22,898 nt of DNA, taken from positions 1-22,898 of the forward strand of contig CAUZEA010000092.1 of assembly GCA_963578605.1 (NCBI GenBank), written 5' to 3'. The notes under the pieces are model-generated. The model saw nothing but the letters and a program-made list of their open reading frames with translations. It was not told the DNA's origin and did no database searches. Origin of the DNA: JAKVCB01 sp963578605. Its GTDB lineage: Bacteria; Planctomycetota; Planctomycetia; Pirellulales; Lacipirellulaceae. This document shows positions 8,849 to 16,212 of this stretch, in pieces. A program made the translations under genes and the position numbers. Within the stretch, counting starts at the first letter, position 1, and the number at the start of each line of letters is the position of its first letter.

Positions 8849-9247
8849 ATGGAAATGCTTATTTACGGTAGAAACCCGCGCAAGCCGTGCGGCGAAATTT
8901 TTTACGTTGACGAAACGACGTGGTGGCCGATCCACGCGCTGATGGTCGAACTCTGCCACAGTTTTCTCGACGAGGCTGAACTGGAGGCGATGAAGTCCCG
9001 CCACGGGGAAGGGCCAACGGACCAGGTTACCTGTAATGGTATCGCAGCATGTTTCAACACCTGGATGGAACACAATGTGTGCGGCGCTCGCTTTGATGGG
9101 GCCAGGCTACAAGTCGCAAGCCAGGGCTGGTCGATGCTGGCCGATCCAGCTGCACGCTATGCCGATTCGTCCTGTTACGTAAGCGATTACCGACTCAAGC
9201 TGTGGGTCAGGTTCCTGCACCATTGTGGTGGTTTCGAAGTGTGTTGA
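8849..9247 (+). CDS. Small hypothetical protein, family not recognised
   Basis: I do not recognise this 132-residue protein. The ATG at 8849 is chosen because AAGG at 8838-8841 lies seven bases upstream; a GTG at 8843 in the same frame is too close to that site, and a second ATG is at 8855. Composition supports a real gene: an amphipathic, acidic early part (ALMVELCHSFLDEAELEAM), balanced charge, many aromatic residues (WW at about 29-30, then WMEHN and GWSML), and a C-terminal part rich in Tyr, Trp and Leu. It has seven cysteines, including the last residue. There is no signal peptide or membrane segment, so it is probably cytoplasmic. It stands alone, far from the DUF1501 gene, and is convergent with the aldo/keto reductase gene 59 bases away. 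A regulatory or binding role would be a guess. Confidence 0.6.
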   Translation: MEMLIYGRNPRKPCGEIFYVDETTWWPIHALMVELCHSFLDEAELEAMKSRHGEGPTDQVTCNGIAACFNTWMEHNVCGARFDGARLQVASQGWSMLADPAARYADSSCYVSDYRLKLWVRFLHHCGGFEVC

Positions 9248-9306
9248 ACAGAAAAAAGAGGACCCACACTCCCTCCTCATTGAAATCAGCTACGTTCATG
9301 GCAGGG

Positions 9307-10299
9307 TCACAAATTTGCCGCCGAATGCGCCTCCCTTACGAGTCGTGAAGTAAGCCCTGCAGGCAGTGGCCCCCGATCGAGCATCTCGGTGGCCGTCTCC
9401 ACGTGCTCGGGCTCGCCGAACCCGATAATAGCCGACGTCACACCAGGGTGGCTGATGACAAATCGGAGTGCCGCTTCTCTGGGCTGCATCTTTTCTGGCA
9501 GCACCGCCTCACATTGTTTAGCTCTCAATTGATCACGCTGGTAGAGATCGAGCGGGAAGAACCTGGTTGTGTAGGTGTATTCACTTGGAGGGTTTCCGAC
9601 CAGTGCACCTCCCGCAAAGACGCGAATCACAAAGACCCCCATTTGTTGGTCGGCGCATTCACTTATGATGTTGCCGTAGTCAGCCTCCGGGAAATCAGCT
9701 GGCATCGGTTGCCCGGCACTGGGGTTTACCAGGCTGTAGGGTACCTGGATCGTGGCGAATTCGCCCGACCGAACCACTGTTCGCATCGGTTCAGGTTGGC
9801 CAATCCCGGTAAGGCCAAGATGGCACACGGCACCATCTTTAACGAATGGTTGCACTGCCTCGACGATTCCCTGGGGGCCGAGCAGATCGGCAGGAGTTAG
9901 GGACGTCGGCTCGTCGCCACGTTGGGCCGTTATGGAGTTGTGAATTTGCAGAAGCGAAATCTGTTCGACACGTAGCCGCTTCAGACTCTCGTCAATGGAT
10001 CTCTGAACATTGGCGCGAAGGTTGTCCAGGTGATCCGGCATAAGCCGAACCTTGGTTGCCACGTGAACCTTTCGGGCCACGCCGAGTTCTTCCAGGGCCC
10101 GCCCGAGATTTGACTCCGAGGTACCCCCACCGTAGGTAGCGGCTGTGTCAAACCAGTTGATACCGAGGTCAACCGCTCGCTCAATCACTGCGCATTGTTG
10201 ACGATGGTCATCACCGGTCATGAGCCCCGAAATTGGCCCGGCTCCAAACGACAACCGCGATACGTGAATGCCTGTCTGGCCTAATGGTACGTGTATCAT
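9307..10299 (-). CDS. Aldo/keto reductase family oxidoreductase
   Basis: This 330-residue protein has the size and pattern of a (beta/alpha)8 NAD(P)H-dependent aldo/keto reductase. The catalytic tetrad is visible as D51, Y56, K83 and H120 (WFDTAATYGGG, VATKVRL, LLQIHN). The C-terminal part has the usual cofactor-binding pattern (RFVISHPGVTSAIIGFGEPEHVE). The N-terminal MIHVPLGQTGIHVSRLSFG is standard for the L-fucose/galactose-dehydrogenase-like or general stress AKR branch. Family members reduce carbonyls or oxidise sugar lactols; the substrate cannot be assigned. It is the last gene of a minus-strand run, starting 36 bases after the ThDP enzyme, so co-transcription is likely. Confidence 0.9.
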   Translation of the reverse strand: MIHVPLGQTGIHVSRLSFGAGPISGLMTGDDHRQQCAVIERAVDLGINWFDTAATYGGGTSESNLGRALEELGVARKVHVATKVRLMPDHLDNLRANVQRSIDESLKRLRVEQISLLQIHNSITAQRGDEPTSLTPADLLGPQGIVEAVQPFVKDGAVCHLGLTGIGQPEPMRTVVRSGEFATIQVPYSLVNPSAGQPMPADFPEADYGNIISECADQQMGVFVIRVFAGGALVGNPPSEYTYTTRFFPLDLYQRDQLRAKQCEAVLPEKMQPREAALRFVISHPGVTSAIIGFGEPEHVETATEMLDRGPLPAGLTSRLVREAHSAANL

Positions 10300-10335
10300 G
10301 AAACGATCTCATCGGCCGTCAGGAGTTTCTGGAAA

Positions 10336-12006
10336 CTATGGTGCCCAACCCAGCGGAGCGAGGATATCGATATCACTGACAACATCAATGATGGCCGGTC
10401 GACCCGAATCGAGCGCTTGATCAATCGCCGGTCCCAGTTCCCCTGGCTTTTCAACACGCAGTCCAAGGCAACCCATAGTTTCTGCCACTCGAGCAAAATT
10501 CATCGATTTGAATTGCCACATCTCCAAACCGCGAGTTTGAGGGCTTTCGCCATAGGCATCGCTGTAGAGGATTTTCTCCATGTTCAGCGCACTGTTATTG
10601 TTCACAATGACAACAACCGGGATGTTGTAGCGGAGAGCGGTTTCCATTTCTGCCATGTGGTAGTAAAACCCACCATCGCCGCTGAAACATACGACGGGGC
10701 GATCAGGGGCAGCACACTTGGCACCCATCGCTGCGGGAAATCCCCAACCAAGCGAGCCAGCTGCCCGAATGAAAGTTTGTCCACAGTCGTTCAATTCAAC
10801 GTAAACCCCGGTCCAGATGCCGGCGTGTCCTGTTTCGGACACGAGTATGGCATCTGCGGGAAGCGCAGCGCTCAATTCATGGCAGATGCGTTCTGGTCTC
10901 AACGGCACCTGTTCCGATTTCATGAGCGGCTCGTGTTCTTCACGCCAGGCCTTGATAAATTGATGACACCGGCCCAACCAGTCTTGCCGCGATGGCACGG
11001 CAGACACTGCGTCGATTAGCTGCCGCAAACCAGTTTTGGCATCACCACACAGAGAAGCAACATTTGGATAGTTCCGCCCCAAGCCATCCGGGTCAATATC
11101 CAACTGAATGACAGGGGTCTTGACCGGCGGAACCTGCCAGTTGTTGGTGACTTGACTGCTCGTCAGACTGCCGACATAAAAAACCAGATCTGCTTCGACG
11201 AGGATTTGATTTGTGCATTTTCTGGAATAAACTCCAGGCAAACCTATTGCCAGCGGGTCATTTTCGGGAATCGTCCCCTTTGCATTCAGAGATGTTGCTA
11301 CCGGCAGCGAAAGCTTACGGGCAAGTTCAAGCACTTCTTCTTCCGCTCCAGAAAACTTAACACCACCGCCAACCACTAGAACGGGTCGTTCTGCCTGCTC
11401 CAGACAACGGGCAGCCCGCTGAACGTCTTCGTCATTGGCAGCAGGCCGAAATGCCGGCAACCGATGAAAGGTCGATTCAAAAATTCCGTCAAATTGCCCG
11501 TCATTTTCGATGACCTGCCCTGTCAGGCCAGCACATTCCAGGTGGACTGGCTGGGGGCACCCGGTCGTGGCAGACCGAAAGGCCTGGCGAAGCAAATCGG
11601 GAAGCCGGTCGGGACTGTCGACCTGAACATTAAACTTGGTCAATGGTTCAAAGACGGCAAAGTCATCGATCTCCTGGTAGACGTTTCGATATTTTCCCTC
11701 GGGTGATTTTCCGCCGGTAATGGCAATGACAGGTGATCTGGCCAGGAAAGCATCTCGCAATCCGGCTGCCAGGTTCGCGGCACCAATCGTTTGAGAAAGG
11801 CAAATCCCCGGTTGACGGGCCACCCGGGCATAGCCATCTGCCATGTAGGCAGCCGCTTTTTCCCCATGAGTCATCACCGGCACAATTCCCATTCTTTCCA
11901 TTTCGACCAACGCACGTGTCAGTACAACGGGTACAAAAAAGACATGGGAAATACCCGCGACACGCACGGTCTCGGCAACGTAGGTTGAAGCATCTATTTT
12001 CGCCAT
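10336..12006 (-). CDS. Thiamine diphosphate-dependent enzyme, acetolactate synthase-like
   Basis: With the ATG at 12006 the protein has 556 residues, normal for the acetolactate synthase / benzoylformate decarboxylase superfamily. A TTG at 12054 would add 16 unconvincing residues. The pyrimidine-binding domain carries the catalytic glutamate E49 (THGEKAAAYMADGYAR). A central Rossmann-like domain follows (about 190-330; PVLVVGGGVKFSG), then the diphosphate-binding domain with G443-D444-G445 and the asparagines at 469-471 that close the metal-ThDP motif. It carboligates or decarboxylates a 2-oxo acid, but the substrate is open: no regulatory subunit gene (ilvN/ilvH) is adjacent and the neighbours are sugar-acid-type genes, so a catabolic rather than branched-chain amino acid role is inferred. 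It lies 57 bases after the dehydrogenase gene and 36 before the aldo/keto reductase. Confidence 0.88.
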   Translation of the reverse strand: MAKIDASTYVAETVRVAGISHVFFVPVVLTRALVEMERMGIVPVMTHGEKAAAYMADGYARVARQPGICLSQTIGAANLAAGLRDAFLARSPVIAITGGKSPEGKYRNVYQEIDDFAVFEPLTKFNVQVDSPDRLPDLLRQAFRSATTGCPQPVHLECAGLTGQVIENDGQFDGIFESTFHRLPAFRPAANDEDVQRAARCLEQAERPVLVVGGGVKFSGAEEEVLELARKLSLPVATSLNAKGTIPENDPLAIGLPGVYSRKCTNQILVEADLVFYVGSLTSSQVTNNWQVPPVKTPVIQLDIDPDGLGRNYPNVASLCGDAKTGLRQLIDAVSAVPSRQDWLGRCHQFIKAWREEHEPLMKSEQVPLRPERICHELSAALPADAILVSETGHAGIWTGVYVELNDCGQTFIRAAGSLGWGFPAAMGAKCAAPDRPVVCFSGDGGFYYHMAEMETALRYNIPVVVIVNNNSALNMEKILYSDAYGESPQTRGLEMWQFKSMNFARVAETMGCLGLRVEKPGELGPAIDQALDSGRPAIIDVVSDIDILAPLGWAP

Positions 12007-12063
12007 AAATTTGCCCCGCAAAACAAGATCTATTGCATGTCGCGAATCCGACAAATCTCCAAG

Positions 12064-13032
12064 TCAGCCCTGTTCGTTGCCAGACAAACTTGCATGGAAC
12101 AATTTGACCAGTGCTAAATACCGCTGGTCGCGACAAGCCATTTCGTCCTGAACTGAACCGGGAGTGTAATCAAAAATTCCTTTGCCCGTCTTTACCCCAA
12201 AATTTCCTTCATCCACAAGTTGTTGCACTTTCTTCGGGACTTCCTTGTCTCCACGCATGTACTGAATCATCAGTTTGTAGGAGACAACATTGATGTCGAG
12301 GCCTGCAAAGTCATTGACCTTAAGCGGTCCGATCGCGGCCAAACGCATTCCCATGCTGCCACGAATTGCCTCATCAATATCTTCGGCACTTGCGATGCCC
12401 TGGTCGAGCAGGTCCCAGATTTCACGGTACATGGCCGTCTGGACCCGGTTGACCAGAAAGCCAGGGATTTCCTTGTTAATACGAATGGCCTTTTTACCAA
12501 TGCTCGAGAGAAATTGATGTGTCGTACAGGTTACGTCTTCAGAAGTTTTCTCGCCTGGAACCACTTCGACAACGGGTACGATGTGGGGCGGATTAAAGTA
12601 ATGCGTGACAATGGCTCGTTCCGGGTGTTTCATGAGGCTGGAAGTTTGTGTGATCGGAAAACTGGAACTGTTGCTTGCCAGAATCGTTTCGGGATGAACG
12701 TCAGCTTCAAGACGGGCAAAAAGTTCTTGCTTGACCGGGAGGTCCTCGGCAACCGCTTCGGTGACGAAATCGGCCGGGCCGACCGCTTCTGCCTCCGTGG
12801 CGACAACACGAATTCGTGCCAGAATGGTGTCAGCCGCGCCTTGTACGAGGAGGTCCGCTTTTTCGAACTGTGTCAGATTTGCACGAACCCGCGCCACGAG
12901 CGAGTCGCACACAGACGCCACTTCGTCGAAACAGCAAACCTCATAACCAGCAACGGCGAAGTTTTGTGCAATACCATGACCCATGGTTCCAAGTCCAATG
13001 ACTGCCACGGTATTTATCGTATCTACATTCAT
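12064..13032 (-). CDS. 3-hydroxyacyl-CoA dehydrogenase family protein (possibly L-gulonate 3-dehydrogenase-like)
   Basis: This 322-residue NAD-dependent dehydrogenase has an N-terminal Rossmann fold with G13-x-G15-x2-G18 (VIGLGTMGHG). The catalytic His-Glu pair is H144 and E156 (THYFNPPHIVPVVEVVPG), with the 12-residue spacing typical of 3-hydroxybutyryl-CoA dehydrogenase. The C-terminal helical domain includes IPGFLVNRVQTAMYREIW and GSMGMRLAAIGPL. The last block resembles the lambda-crystallin/L-gulonate 3-dehydrogenase and carnitine dehydrogenase branch (from memory) about as well as the acyl-CoA branch, so the substrate may be a sugar acid. No thiolase, enoyl-CoA hydratase or acyl-CoA gene is nearby, which favours the sugar-acid reading. 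The ATG at 13032 follows GGAAAAG on the minus strand. It lies between the SMP-30 gene and the ThDP enzyme gene. Confidence 0.87.
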   Translation of the reverse strand: MNVDTINTVAVIGLGTMGHGIAQNFAVAGYEVCCFDEVASVCDSLVARVRANLTQFEKADLLVQGAADTILARIRVVATEAEAVGPADFVTEAVAEDLPVKQELFARLEADVHPETILASNSSSFPITQTSSLMKHPERAIVTHYFNPPHIVPVVEVVPGEKTSEDVTCTTHQFLSSIGKKAIRINKEIPGFLVNRVQTAMYREIWDLLDQGIASAEDIDEAIRGSMGMRLAAIGPLKVNDFAGLDINVVSYKLMIQYMRGDKEVPKKVQQLVDEGNFGVKTGKGIFDYTPGSVQDEMACRDQRYLALVKLFHASLSGNEQG

Positions 13033-13181
13033 GGGTTGAGCTTTTCCAGGTCTGAGTCAAAAGTCAGGCTATCACCTCCGGGAAGAAAATGACCCTGTAA
13101 AATGGCGTCGGCTGCCTGCTGACAAACCTGCAGATATGCCATGCGGATATCATCCGACATCACACGCCGGGTTTCATACAA

Positions 13182-14150
13182 TTAATTGTGCTGGGTAGCT
13201 GTTCCAATGCGAATACGCGATTGCTCCGGTACGCTGTCAAACGGTGTGTCACCCATAAAGAGGCAACCAGCGTTTGGGGACTGGGCCTGCCGCTCAACAG
13301 GCATGTCTTCTGTGGCGGTCGTCACAATCAATTTCACTTCTCCGCCGTTTTCGATCAACAGCGGGCAAGTCGCTCGAGGGGATAAGGAGGTTTTCCAAAC
13401 AGCCTGTTGCGACCCGTCGGCCAGACAAAATTGTCGTACTTCACCATGGGGTGCACCGCGAGGGTTATAGAACGCGATAATCACACCTTGCCCGTCGGGG
13501 GTGGCAATCATTCCGTCGGGGAAATCGTCAAAACGTTCGAGGTTCAACACTTCCCGAGGCCCACTCAAGGTCCCTGAGGAAATCTCCAGGGTGTATTCGA
13601 CCACTTTTTTGGTAGGAGTGTCGATATCGAGAAAGCGAACCTGCTCACCCTCGTCCAGTATGACTTTGCCGTTCGAACATAATTGGTCAGACCGGAGTTG
13701 AAAAAGACGCCAGTCACTGCCCCGTAAAAAACACAAGCCGGCTTTTTTCTGGTTGCGATCGAGCGTTTTGGACCCGAATATAAGGCCACGAGAAAAAGCA
13801 ATGCCGTCGTTGATGATAGTCCTTTCCACACCTGCATCGACCGAATTACAAAGTTCCGTCCACTGGCCAGATTGGGTGTTGAACACACCGACGCGATGCT
13901 CCAGCCCAACCACAAAGGTGTCGTCTTCGGCGCATGGGGAAGCAAATCCTGGTCGCCCGTCCAGCGGATAGGTGTGGTTCTGATTAGTCGAAAGGTCAAA
14001 AATGTTGAGTGAACCAACGGTCGAATCCAAGCCGTGTTGGATCGCAACCCAGCTGAACCGATTCTTCCCACAAACGAGCGGGCCCTCGGGCAGGTGAGCT
14101 AACTCTTCATTCTCGGGGCGATATAAGACATTACAGTCGTACGATGGCAT
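13182..14150 (-). CDS. SMP-30/gluconolactonase-like beta-propeller protein
   Basis: The 322-residue protein fits the SMP-30/gluconolactonase/LRE family (six-bladed propeller, about 300 residues, calcium-dependent lactone hydrolysis). Candidate metal and active-site residues fall at family-like spacing: E22 (LPEGP), N114 in RTIINDG, N160 (CSNGK) and D212 (FPDGM). The start is the ATG at 14150, because GGAG lies six bases upstream on the minus strand. The open frame continues to 14408, but those extra residues look non-coding and resemble no family N-terminus. The sequence diverges in the outer blades and is rich in Cys, so lactonase activity is probable rather than certain. No signal peptide is seen. 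It begins the minus-strand run of sugar-acid-type genes and sits 149 bases before the dehydrogenase gene. Confidence 0.78.
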   Translation of the reverse strand: MPSYDCNVLYRPENEELAHLPEGPLVCGKNRFSWVAIQHGLDSTVGSLNIFDLSTNQNHTYPLDGRPGFASPCAEDDTFVVGLEHRVGVFNTQSGQWTELCNSVDAGVERTIINDGIAFSRGLIFGSKTLDRNQKKAGLCFLRGSDWRLFQLRSDQLCSNGKVILDEGEQVRFLDIDTPTKKVVEYTLEISSGTLSGPREVLNLERFDDFPDGMIATPDGQGVIIAFYNPRGAPHGEVRQFCLADGSQQAVWKTSLSPRATCPLLIENGGEVKLIVTTATEDMPVERQAQSPNAGCLFMGDTPFDSVPEQSRIRIGTATQHN

Positions 14151-14156
14151 CGGCCA

Positions 14157-14160
14157 CTCC
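14157..14160 (-). promoter_or_regulatory. Ribosome binding site fixing the lactonase start
   Basis: GGAG on the minus strand, six bases before the ATG at 14150. It overlaps the second codon of a competing upstream ATG at 14162, which lacks its own site, so it decides the start. Confidence 0.55.
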
Positions 14161-14441
14161 ATGAAATAAATGAACTTTGCTGAATCTGTTGAAAGATTCC
14201 AGGCGATTGCCAGCAGGTCTGTTGAGTGGGTTGACCACTGGCGCGGTCCTTCTTGTCCGGGGACCTTGCTTGCCCGGGAACCCTGCTGAGACAGCGTAGC
14301 ATAGATGAACTCGAGCCGTGCTACAAACTGTTGATAACCTGGGAGGTAACTTTCTGCGGTGTTCGAAGGGAAATCGATTTCGCTTGCCCACCTGCGTTTG
14401 ACGTGCACCGTGGCTGCGCAAACCCTCCCTAGCGTGGTACG

Positions 14442-14451
14442 CTCTTAAGAG
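14442..14451. promoter_or_regulatory. Palindrome CTCTTAAGAG, possible operator
   Basis: A perfect 10-base inverted repeat (CTCTTAAGAG) in the divergent promoter region. Read on the minus strand it gives ACTCTTAAG, which recurs on the plus strand at 15395-15403, upstream of the DUF1080 gene. Shared placement upstream of two genes of the same locus hints at a binding site, but so short a match can be chance. Confidence 0.2.
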
Positions 14452-14566
14452 TCGGGGCAAAGTGTCAGCACAACTTCCCATCGAATGTGTTCTTCTGCAG
14501 GGGGAGAGTCAGGCCTGGCTTTGAGTTACCCAGTGTGACTTGAAAGAAAAAAGGAGAAGAAATTGC

Positions 14567-15352
14567 ATGAGTGACCCGTTGTTTTCAGTAAAAGATCATG
14601 TGGTCCTGGTCTCGGGGGGAAGTCGTGGTATCGGCCGGGCGATTGCGGCAGGTTTTGCCCAGCGCGGGGCCCGCGTGGTCATTACAGGGCGTCAGCAAGA
14701 TACGCTGAACCAAACCGCCCGGGAAATCTCCCAGGGGGAGTCCACGGTCCAGGCCCTTGTGTGCGATGTGCTCGATGGCAATCGCATTGAAGAAGTGGTC
14801 GAAGAAATAGTTGGCCAATACGGTCAGATCGATACCCTTGTGAACGTCGCCGGAATCAACCAACGCAAGCCGGCAATTGATTACACGGAAGATGAGTATG
14901 ACCGTATCATGGGAGTGAATCTAAAAGGTGCCTTTGTGGTATCGCAGCGGGTCGGACGCCACATGTTACAGCGAGGTTCAGGCAGCCAGATCAACATCAG
15001 CTCACTGAACAGCCACCGCACGGTTAGTCATCTGTTGCCCTATGCGCTTAGCAAGATTGGCATGGACCAAATGACCCGGGCGCTAGCCATGGAATGGGGC
15101 CAGGCAGGAGTTCGTGTTAATGCCATCGGTCCAGGATTTGTCGAAACCGACCTTACAAGAAAAGTTTGGCAAGATAAAACAATGGAAGACTGGCGGGCGG
15201 CCAACACACCGCAGCGGCGTATTGGGAAACCTGAAGATATGGTTGGCACAGCCTTGTTCCTGGCCTCACCCGCATCGGCTTATTTGACCGGACAGGTAAT
15301 CTACGTCGATGGTGGGATGACCGCGGGCCGGATGTGGCCCTTCTCGGCCTGA
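14567..15352 (+). CDS. Short-chain dehydrogenase/reductase (SDR), gluconate-5-dehydrogenase-like
   Basis: The 261-residue protein is a classical NAD(P)-dependent SDR. The cofactor motif is G17-G18-S19-R20-G21-I22-G23. NVAG is present, and the active site is S146, Y159 and K163 (ISSLNSH, YALSKIG), with the usual Ser-x12-Tyr spacing. The C-terminus has RIGKPEDMVGTALFLASPAS and a YVDGG motif, as in tetrameric polyol and sugar dehydrogenases. The ATG at 14567 follows AAGGAG by ten bases; the open frame reaches back to 14540 but adds only nine basic residues containing that site. It starts the plus-strand unit SDR, DUF1080, PhyH and is divergent from the lactonase operon. Oxidation of a sugar or sugar acid is inferred from family and context; the substrate is unknown. 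Confidence 0.9.
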   Translation: MSDPLFSVKDHVVLVSGGSRGIGRAIAAGFAQRGARVVITGRQQDTLNQTAREISQGESTVQALVCDVLDGNRIEEVVEEIVGQYGQIDTLVNVAGINQRKPAIDYTEDEYDRIMGVNLKGAFVVSQRVGRHMLQRGSGSQINISSLNSHRTVSHLLPYALSKIGMDQMTRALAMEWGQAGVRVNAIGPGFVETDLTRKVWQDKTMEDWRAANTPQRRIGKPEDMVGTALFLASPASAYLTGQVIYVDGGMTAGRMWPFSA

Positions 15353-15470
15353 ATTGATGAGCTGCCTTTGCTGAAGAAAACGCGAAAGAAATGATACTCT
15401 TAAGGCGGAAATTGTGATTGTCGGTTGCCGGAAAAATCCATCCCCTCCACCAACGGGGAGTAAAAGTACC

Positions 15471-16133
15471 ATGACAAAACCTCGATTTTCCCTGGTGTTG
15501 TCCTTCGTGTTTGGCTTGAGTGGAATGTTGTCGGCAAAGGCACCCGATGGCAACGTTCAAGAACTCTTTAATGGTAAGGATCTGGAAAACTGGACTTGGG
15601 TTACCGAAAATCAAGACGTGAAGAAGGAAGATATTTGGAGTGTTAAGGATGGAATTCTCTATTGCCAGGGAACGGTACCTGGCTACATTCGCACTAACAA
15701 CGATGATTACCGTGACTACTTGTTGACGGTCGAATGGCGTTGGCCAGAGGGTGGCTCGGGAGGCAATAACGGTGTTCTATTACATTCTTCCACCCCTAAC
15801 GCGATCGGTGTGTGGCCAAAATCGATCGAAGCGCAGCTGGGTAGCGGGAATGCAGGTGATTTCTGGGTAATCGGTACCGAACTCGATGTGCCCGATGAAA
15901 CAACCCGCGTGAAAGGTCGCCGACACCTTAACCTTACCGACGGTTCTGAAAATCCGTTCGGCCAGTGGAATCGGATGGAGATTACCTGTCGGGGCGATGA
16001 GATCGTGGTAAAGGTCAATGACGATCTGGTGAATCATGCCACCAACTGCAGTGTAACCGAAGGTGCGATCAGTTTGCAATCCGAAGGAGCACTGGTCGAA
16101 TTCCGCAAAGTAGAGTTGAAACCACTCCCGTAA
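15471..16133 (+). CDS. Exported DUF1080 (3-keto-disaccharide hydrolase domain) protein
   Basis: The 220-residue protein is a single DUF1080 domain, a concanavalin-like beta-sandwich that binds glycans; some family members cleave 3-keto-glycosides. Motifs are ELFNGKDLENW near the N-terminus, GGSGGNNGVLLHS, WPKSIEAQLG and GQWNRMEITCRGDEIVVKVN. The ATG at 15471 is preferred because it begins a clean signal peptide (MTKPRFSLVLSFVFGLSG, likely cleaved after SAKA) and follows GGGGAG by about ten bases. An upstream GTG at 15414 would put a Cys/Pro-rich segment in front of it. Export to the periplasm or surface is therefore likely. It lies between the SDR and PhyH genes; a shared role in handling a keto-sugar is an inference. 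Confidence 0.9.
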   Translation: MTKPRFSLVLSFVFGLSGMLSAKAPDGNVQELFNGKDLENWTWVTENQDVKKEDIWSVKDGILYCQGTVPGYIRTNNDDYRDYLLTVEWRWPEGGSGGNNGVLLHSSTPNAIGVWPKSIEAQLGSGNAGDFWVIGTELDVPDETTRVKGRRHLNLTDGSENPFGQWNRMEITCRGDEIVVKVNDDLVNHATNCSVTEGAISLQSEGALVEFRKVELKPLP

Positions 16134-16212
16134 GACTCGAAGTCCTCAGTGGCCCTGATCGGCAATACCTGCCATTGGAACGTCAACCGAACCAGGTGGA
16201 AAACAGGCAACT

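Larger units (their letters stand above)
14151..14566. other. Divergent intergenic region between lactonase and SDR genes
   Basis: These 416 bases separate two oppositely oriented transcription units, so promoters for both should lie here. I find no close match to a sigma-70 type -35/-10 pair. Features seen are a perfect 10-base palindrome at 14442-14451 and the AAGGAG ribosome site of the SDR gene at 14551-14556. Part of the region is an open minus-strand frame continuous with the lactonase gene, judged non-coding. Confidence 0.45.

Noticed and set aside
10291..11019. 242-codon open frame on the plus strand
   Set aside because: It is antisense to the ThDP enzyme, which has its complete GDG...NN motif.
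12220..13092. 290-codon open frame on the plus strand
   Set aside because: It is antisense to the dehydrogenase gene with intact GxGxxG and His-Glu dyad; the translation is featureless.
14151..14408. 86-residue N-terminal extension of the lactonase
   Set aside because: The family core starts just after 14150, a GGAG site serves that ATG, and the extension has no signal peptide or domain.
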